Source: Chrysomallon squamiferum (Eukaryota > Mollusca > Gastropoda > Neomphalida > Peltospiridae). From it: a stretch of 64,000 nt of DNA. Shown here in pieces: positions 57,561-64,000 of the stretch. The translations under genes were made by a program, and so were the position numbers. Numbering within the stretch: the first letter of the stretch is position 1; each line of letters starts with the position of its first letter. The DNA is taken from NCBI GenBank assembly GCA_012295275.1, contig CM022677.1, positions 15,288,970 through 15,352,969 on the forward strand, read 5' to 3'. The notes below the pieces were generated by a model. It ran no database searches. It was not told the DNA's origin and was given only the letters and a program-made list of their open reading frames with translations.

Positions 57561-58489
57561 ATTAATGTATTAATTTTTCAAATTGGCAATAAATAAAATA
57601 TATAAACTTAGATACTATACCATGGTATAGAAGTTGGCTTCTACATTTTACTTTCCATCCAAAGACAATTATTTTTGGTTTTTCTTATTATTTTTCAAGT
57701 TCCAAACTTGTTTTGATACATCGTATCTTAGCGGGATTGTTGTAGTTATTATTTAGAGTTACTTCCCCTAGACCCTAAATCAAAGAATTTCAGAATTTCC
57801 ACGTCAGATTATTTTGCAGAATGTCTGAATTTGTCCTTACATTGTTATTTCAGTTGGGCAGCATCATTTGCAGTTTTCACTAATTAAACTGTATTTCAGG
57901 ACTGTTGTATAGTTATGTATCTTAGAAATACTGTAATCAGTATGAGTCTTAGTAAAACGTATGAACATGTACATTGTAAAATTATCCTATTTTATATCCT
58001 CAGCACTCATCAGAGGCGTAGCCAGGTTTGAAAGTTAAGGAGAGAAAACACATCGAATATTAATAACAACAATAATAATAAATGAAATCGATTCTTCTCA
58101 CAACACACGCTTGATCGTCGTCACGGTCGATCCCGACATGGTGTAAGCCCGGAAGATAAGCTGTGAAGATTACTCACGGACGGATTGTGGATTGTGCTTT
58201 GTGCTGACTGAGCGGAATTCAGAAACAAAAAAGATACTGTACTTTTTTCTTATTTATTTAGATCTTAATTCTTATTTATATTATTTGTAGGCTTTTGTAT
58301 TATTGTTACTTTTATTACTTTTCTTTTTTCTTCTCTGCTGTTTTGCTACTCTTTTACTTTCCGGTATCTCAAATAACCGATATATCTTTTATCTTTATCT
58401 CGATCTGAAAGTGAGTTGCGTTCAGCTTTAGTGTTTTTTGAATTAATATAGAATTGTCTATATATTTAAAAAAAAAAATAATAATAATA

Positions 58490-58506
58490 ATAATAATAAT
58501 AATAAG
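58490..58506. repeat. short (AAT)n run in the LINE leader
   Basis: AAT repeats after an A run, upstream of ORF1. Confidence 0.7.
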
Positions 58507-58587
58507 CAATTTAAATATATTATTGAAACCGATATATTTTTTATAAAAACACACAAAACAACAACAACCCATACATACACAACAAAC

Positions 58588-59961
58588 ATGGCAACAAAAA
58601 ACATCAACATTTACAGCTCGGGAATCGATACCTCGGAGATGGAAACTAGGGTTCCAAAACGACCCAGGGACAGGAACCCTAGCTCCGTCGAAAAAACAAA
58701 AAACAGGAAACAAAAGAAAATAATCGATATCACAGTCGAACACACACATTCCGAAACTGAAACTGAAGAACAAAAAATTATTAATAGAAATCTCTACATT
58801 ATGCCAACGCTAAGAGAATCGGACAGCGAAGACGAAAGCGAACCAAACGCGTGGAAAATAATTAAAAAAAAAAAAAAAAAACACACCCACAGCCGAACCA
58901 CCATCGCAGTTCACAAAAGAAATTACACAAACATTGATAAACAGTTGCGCTATTTAATAGAAGCGCAAATACACATTATGGACAAAACGACAAAAGTCAA
59001 CAAAAGTAATAACGGAAAAGAAATCTACTTCGAAGTAGATACAAAAACACTTAAAACAATTGGTCCCAACATCACAATCTGTGACGAAACATTTGTTGTC
59101 AGGGTTTTAGCCAAACTAATCCCCGATACCAAACAACCACAGAAAACACCCACACCACAACCCAGAAAAACACTACTCGCAACACCGCAGCCAAAACAAA
59201 CTCCTATTACCAAACAACAACAACAACAACCCAAACACACAACAAAACCAAAAGAAACAACATACAAATACATCTCTAAAGATTTGGGGTTTTATTACCC
59301 ACACTACTGGACCACACTGACATTTAACACAAAATTAATTAACACAACCATCACCATTGATGAGTATAAATATACACTGGCAGAAATGAGACCGCAGTTG
59401 CCCAAGTGCGGCCACTGTCAGAAATGGGGGCACATCACAAACCAGTGCTCCCACAGAAACAACCAGAAACACTTAACATGCAGTTTCTGTGGTGGAAATC
59501 ACCACAGAAACTCAGGCCAATGCCGGTCTCTGGCAAAATGCGCAAATTGCCAGGGACCACACGAATCGCACTACAAGATGTGCCCAGCAAAGATGCAAGC
59601 AACCAACAAATTCGAACACAATAGGAGAGACAACAAAATTTTACAAAACGTGAACAAAAAATGCCAGAAGATAGAAGAAAAAACGAAAACCATTATAGAA
59701 ACAAAAATTAATCAACACAACGAGAAACCAAAAGACAATCTCGACAGGGAGGTCAGGATTGCAGAAATACACAAAATCATTGTCTGCCTCCTGATTGAGC
59801 TTCAGAACATCAGGACCAACAAAGGAAACACGAATGATGAAGCCAATTTGGAGCAGACAGTAGCCCAGATAATTGAAGACAGCTTGGGCTTCAAAATCGA
59901 CACAGACAAAAGACTAAAATTACACACAGACAGGAGAAATCCTACAAGCACAAAACAGTGA
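58588..59961 (+). CDS. LINE ORF1 protein with three CCHC zinc knuckles
   Basis: 457 residues from an ATG in a plain AC-rich leader. The N-terminal half is basic and hydrophilic with a lysine run (about residues 91-98), then a Pro/Thr/Gln linker (about 170-225). At about 271-330 lie three knuckles: CGHCQKWGHITNQC (CX2CX4HX4C), CSFCGGNHHRNSGQC and CANCQGPHESHYKMC (both CX2CX3HX6C). The C-terminus is charged. The protein should bind element RNA and act as a nucleic-acid chaperone. The frame is intact. Its TGA stop overlaps the beginning of the ORF2 frame. Confidence 0.9.
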   Translation: MATKNINIYSSGIDTSEMETRVPKRPRDRNPSSVEKTKNRKQKKIIDITVEHTHSETETEEQKIINRNLYIMPTLRESDSEDESEPNAWKIIKKKKKKHTHSRTTIAVHKRNYTNIDKQLRYLIEAQIHIMDKTTKVNKSNNGKEIYFEVDTKTLKTIGPNITICDETFVVRVLAKLIPDTKQPQKTPTPQPRKTLLATPQPKQTPITKQQQQQPKHTTKPKETTYKYISKDLGFYYPHYWTTLTFNTKLINTTITIDEYKYTLAEMRPQLPKCGHCQKWGHITNQCSHRNNQKHLTCSFCGGNHHRNSGQCRSLAKCANCQGPHESHYKMCPAKMQATNKFEHNRRDNKILQNVNKKCQKIEEKTKTIIETKINQHNEKPKDNLDREVRIAEIHKIIVCLLIELQNIRTNKGNTNDEANLEQTVAQIIEDSLGFKIDTDKRLKLHTDRRNPTSTKQ

Positions 59962-62900
59962 ACAAAAACAAAACAAAAACAAACAGTAACAACCATTTAC
60001 AAACTCTTCACGACAAGCACGCCAAGAACACAGGTCTCTCCGTCCTTCAATGGAACGCCAAAGGCCTTCACTCAACAGGCCACGGAGACGAACTACTACA
60101 CTTCCTGGCCTCCACTACAAACACACCGGACATAATATGCATTCAAGAAACATGGCTGGGACATCACAACAAAAACAACAAAACAACAAAAACCTTTACG
60201 GTCCCCGGGTACCAAAGTCATTACGTCAACAGATTCAACAGCACCCGGGGAGGCATCATGACTCTCGTCAAACAAGACATTCCACACACCAAGCTGAACC
60301 AAGCCAAAGTTCACGCCAACATAGAAATACTCAGCATCACAATACACAACAACAATCAAAACATCGACATCATTAACATATACAGCCCACCCACTCCCGC
60401 ACTACACACCATTCAAACCCAGGATTTAAACAAAATGATCACAACAAACAACAAGGTCATTATAGTGGGCGATTTCAACTGTCACAACACCCTATGGGGT
60501 GGCTTGACAGACGACAGCCCTGGAATCGTCCTCGAAGATTTCCTGGAACAAAACCAGCTGGTCTGTTTGAACGACGGAACATTCACATACACTAGCGATA
60601 TCAATGGGGGCCAAACCGCCATTGATGTAACTTTCACAAGCAAGGACATCGCAGCACTCTCCGAATGGCAAGTGCTCGATGAGCTAAACAGCGACCACCA
60701 CCCGATACTCACCAACTACAACAGCAAGAACACCTTCTCGGACAGATCCATCTTCACACCGAAATGGAACTTCAACAAAGCCGACTGGGAAGGCTTCTAC
60801 AAAGCATGCAGAAACATCAACACGCAGAACCCCAACGACATCGACGCCTACTGCGCATCACTCACCAACACGATACACTCCATTGCAATCAAATACATAC
60901 CGAAAACCAGAAAATGCAAAATATCCACTCCCTGGTGAACGGAACGCACAGAAAACAAATGCAAGGAGAGAAACAAATACAGAAGACAATATAAAAAAGA
61001 CAGAAATCATTCTACGCACGAAAAATATAAAATATCAAAAAAAGAAGTTTCCAACCTAATACTCACAGCAAAACAAGAACACTGGGAACTTTTTTGCAAC
61101 AACATCAACCACAAAACATCAGTCAAAGACATGTGGGCCAAAGTAAAAAACATTCAAGGAAAAAAAACCCACAGAATTAACACTCTCGGCAAAAACAACA
61201 TCGCATTCACTGACAAGCAAAAAGCGGACCTACTCAGCCAAACCTTCGCCAAGTCCAGCAGCAATTCGAACTTCCCACTGAAGTTCGCAAAGAAACAACT
61301 GGACAACCAAGCAATCGGCGAACACTCCGCAGACACAGAAAACAGAAAATACAATCAACTATTCAACATCAGTGAATTAAAACATGCACTCGAAAACAAG
61401 AAAAGTACAGCCACGGGGCCAGATAAAATAAGCTACACAATATTACAACATCTACCAGACGAAACCCTACTGGTTATACTCGAACTTTACAACACAATAT
61501 GGACCACCGGCAAGATTCCAACAAACTGGAAACACGCCGAATGTTTCAGCTTGCCCAAACCACACAAAGATCACTCATTACCCAACAGCTACAGGCCGAT
61601 CACGCTGACATCACATTCGAAACAATGATCAACACACGCCTGAACCAGCATTTAAACGACAACAATTTAATCAGCAAATTTCAAAGCGGCTTCAGGAAGA
61701 AACACAGCACTAACGACCAGATCACACGCCTGCATACATCAATTAATCAATCTTTTCGAAAATCAAAAAAAGTTATAGCAGTTTTTTTAGACATTGAAAA
61801 AGCATTTGACATGGTATGGAGGGAAGGACTATTAGTTAAATTAATAAATAACAACATTAAAGGCAACATGTTCAACTTCATCAAAGACTTTATCAACAAC
61901 AGATCCATAGCAGTCAAAATAAACGGTCACACCTCAGAGAAAACGACAATCGAAAACGGCATCCCCCAAGGATCCGTGATCTCGCCCACACTCTTCAACA
62001 TCTACATCAACGACATCGTCACAGCACTCGACAAACAAGACAACGACAGAAATCCGCCAAAAGAGCCGATAAACACAGCACTCTTTGCAGACGACTGCGC
62101 CTTTTGGCGGGCAGGAAGATCGACCGCAGCAATACAGAAACAAATACAACAAGACTTAAACAACATAAACGATTGGGCGTTGAAATGGGGCATAAAGATT
62201 TCTCTTTCGAAAACAACGTGCCTCCTTTTCAACAAGAAATCAGACAACAGCAAGATCACTCTCAACATCGACAACAACTTCATAACACAAACAAAGACAT
62301 TCAAATTTCTAGGTGTGACATTCGACAGTCAACTCAACTTCCGATGCCACATACTCAACATAATTGCCTCCTGCAAAAAAACAATCAATCTTCTAAAGTT
62401 AATTTCCGGAACCAGTTGGGGAGCAAACGAGTCAACGCTGATTTTGATACACAAAGCGTGTATTCTCTCCAAGCTCGACTACGGAGCCACGGCTTACTCG
62501 AATGCTCCCAAACTTTATTTTAAAAAACTAGATATAATCCAATCAAGTGCCCTCAGGGTGATCGGCCACCTGCCAAACTCAACACCATCCGACAGCCTCC
62601 TGTCGGAATACAGCATCCAACCATTAAAATACAGAAGAAAACTGCAGCTACTAAAATACAACCTGAAAATACACACACTCAACACAGACCACCCGGTCAA
62701 GGATCTGGTCCCCGACGAGCAAAGGATAGGACAACTCTTTAAATCGCATAGTCTACTGCTATCGAATTTCCCGACAACAGCTAGCGAAATCGAAAGGGAA
62801 ACAGGAATAGGTGAAATGCCACTGCCGGCATACCACAAAGAAAGAAAACCGACAATCAACACACCTTTCCTGATAAAAAGAGAAACTGACAAAACAGAGA

Positions 62901-63832
62901 TCCAACCATTCAAAAAAATCATTTTTTTGGCAGCAGCAAACGACCACTACAAACAACACACGCACATCTACACTGACGGATCCAAAAACCCAGACAACGG
63001 GAGAGTAGGATTCGCCTTCATAGCTCAAAATCACACAAACAAACCCACATGCATACAATTCGGCCGTATCAGAAATCACCTTTCGGTATACACGGCCGAG
63101 TTGGTAGCCATCATCAGAGCCATGCTGTGGGTTAAACACAACAACAACAAACACACAGTCATTTTCTCGGACAGTCTAAGTTCCGTGATCTCAATACAAA
63201 CCGGAAGTTCAAGCAGACCAGACCTGCTCAGCAAAATACAACAACTACACGAAGAAATACAACACAACAAGAAAGAAGTAACCATCGAGTGGCTCCCAGC
63301 ACACGTCGGCATCATCGGCAACGAACTTGCCGACCATTACGCCAAAGAGTCACTCACCATTAAAGACGAAGACATCTGCACAGACATACATTACGGAATA
63401 AACGAAATCGTCTCCATCGCTGCCAAACATTACGACAAACAATGGCAGAACGAATGGAACAACACGAAAACCAAATGGCACTTAAACATCAAACCACTCG
63501 CCAAAACACCCAAAATCACACTCGCCAACAAACTACACAACAACAACCTCACCAAAGCCAGAATTGGTTACTCAACCAATCTAAACGCAATTCTATACAA
63601 ACATAACATCATCACATCACCCATCTGCAGTTGCGGACTCTCAGAAACCATGAAACACTACTTGTTTCACTGTCCAAACTTTGCCAAGGAAAGACAAGCA
63701 CTACGCAATACATTGGAGGAACTAAAAATCGAGTTCACGCTCCAACACATCCTGGCACCAAACGTGAAAGACAGAGAGTTAGTCCTCGCTGCAGTAACAA
63801 ATTACATTCTCAAAACAAAACACAAACTATAA
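59958..63832 (+). pseudogene. LINE ORF2: endonuclease, reverse transcriptase, RNase H (one stop, one small deletion)
   Basis: The endonuclease part shows LQWNAKGL, CIQETW, VGDFNCHN and SDHHPI. A TGA at 60936-60938 follows TPW, where a second Trp would be usual. The frame then stays open through NSYRPITLTS and breaks at about 61615, where roughly 10-11 bases are missing before TFETMINTRL. The reverse transcriptase follows: FLDIEKAFDMVW, NGIPQGSVISPTLFN, FADD (about 62085) and KFLGVTFD. RNase H: YTDGSK (about 62972), AELVAI, FSDSLS and LPAHVGIIGNELAD. A CCHC-like CSCGLSETMKHYLFHC ends the protein. The frame overlaps the ORF1 stop by four bases and has no early ATG, so ORF2 may be made by reinitiation at a non-AUG codon. 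The two lesions make this copy non-autonomous. Confidence 0.9.
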
Positions 63833-64000
63833 ACCTTTTTTTTTTTTTTTTTTTTCACACGAAAACAAACAACAATTATATAAATGTATTGACCTGCGGA
63901 TTGATTGGTTGAACAGCTGATGGATCTACGGATGGATCGGCTGATTGACGAATCAATTTAAATGGCCAATTAAATTAATAATTAAAAAATGATAAACATA

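Larger units (their letters stand above)
58080..63900 (+). mobile_element. I-superfamily-like LINE (non-LTR retrotransposon), nearly complete
   Basis: There is a CG-richer leader from about 58080, ORF1 with three zinc knuckles, and ORF2 with apurinic endonuclease, reverse transcriptase and RNase H, all on the plus strand. The coding strand is very rich in A and C and poor in G, as usual for LINEs. RNase H after RT, with a knuckle-type ORF1, places it in the I superfamily in the broad sense. The exact clade (I, Nimb, Outcast and others) is not settled. The 5' and 3' ends are estimates. A T run lies at 63838-63855 and no target-site duplication was identified. Confidence 0.85.

Noticed and set aside
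58588-63832. Minus-strand open frames inside the LINE (for example 60096-60359, 62515-62922)
   Set aside because: They are shadows of the real plus-strand ORFs.

Overview
This is a eukaryotic nuclear window, very AT-rich and full of simple repeats. It has split genes with GT/AG introns, a long non-LTR retrotransposon, a degraded Tigger-type transposon and metazoan domain types: C-type lectin, thrombospondin type 1 (TSP1), ribonuclease-inhibitor-like leucine-rich repeats (LRRs), RING, and the prolyl 4-hydroxylase alpha subunit. I infer an invertebrate animal, most likely a lophotrochozoan such as a mollusc. No single sequence proves that. Most exons below were read by eye from splice signals and phase, so exon borders are estimates.

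Layout. 0-4.8 kb: AT-rich DNA, a small repeat-coding ORF, minisatellites, and a relic of a cysteine-rich integrase tail inside a block repeated at 16.3-18.0 kb. 5-6.2 kb: a direct duplication and an ORF1 relic of the same type of LINE that lies at 58-64 kb. 8.1-10.3 kb: two C-type lectin relics arranged tail to tail. The plus-strand one carries a 68-bp tandem expansion. The minus-strand one has three phase-compatible exons and one frameshift. 13.4-16.3 kb, minus: TSP1 exons and other small exons, several with nonsense codons. 20.3-31.1 kb, minus: a chain of thirteen small exons, two of only 30 nt. It can be read as a hydrophobic N-terminus, coiled coil, cysteine-bearing segment, transmembrane helix and C-terminal TOPORS-like RING finger. 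32.9-35.3 kb: decayed Tigger/Jerky-type transposon. 40.5-41.3 kb, minus: decayed prolyl 4-hydroxylase alpha copy. 41.5-42.2 kb: 42-bp minisatellite. 43.7-48.7 kb: exons and inverted duplicates. 48.8-52.2 kb: a 3.5-kb minisatellite. 52.6-55.5 kb, minus: LRR and Pro/Thr-rich exons. 58.1-63.9 kb, plus: an almost complete I-superfamily-like LINE with one nonsense codon and one small deletion.

The region looks like a duplicated, decaying cluster of recognition-type genes (lectin, TSP1, LRR, coiled coil, membrane RING) broken up by repeats. Calling it an immune-type locus is inference from domain content. Many exons keep good splice sites and reading frame, while others carry isolated stops or frameshifts. 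Some of these genes may therefore be living and others pseudogenes; RNA evidence would decide.
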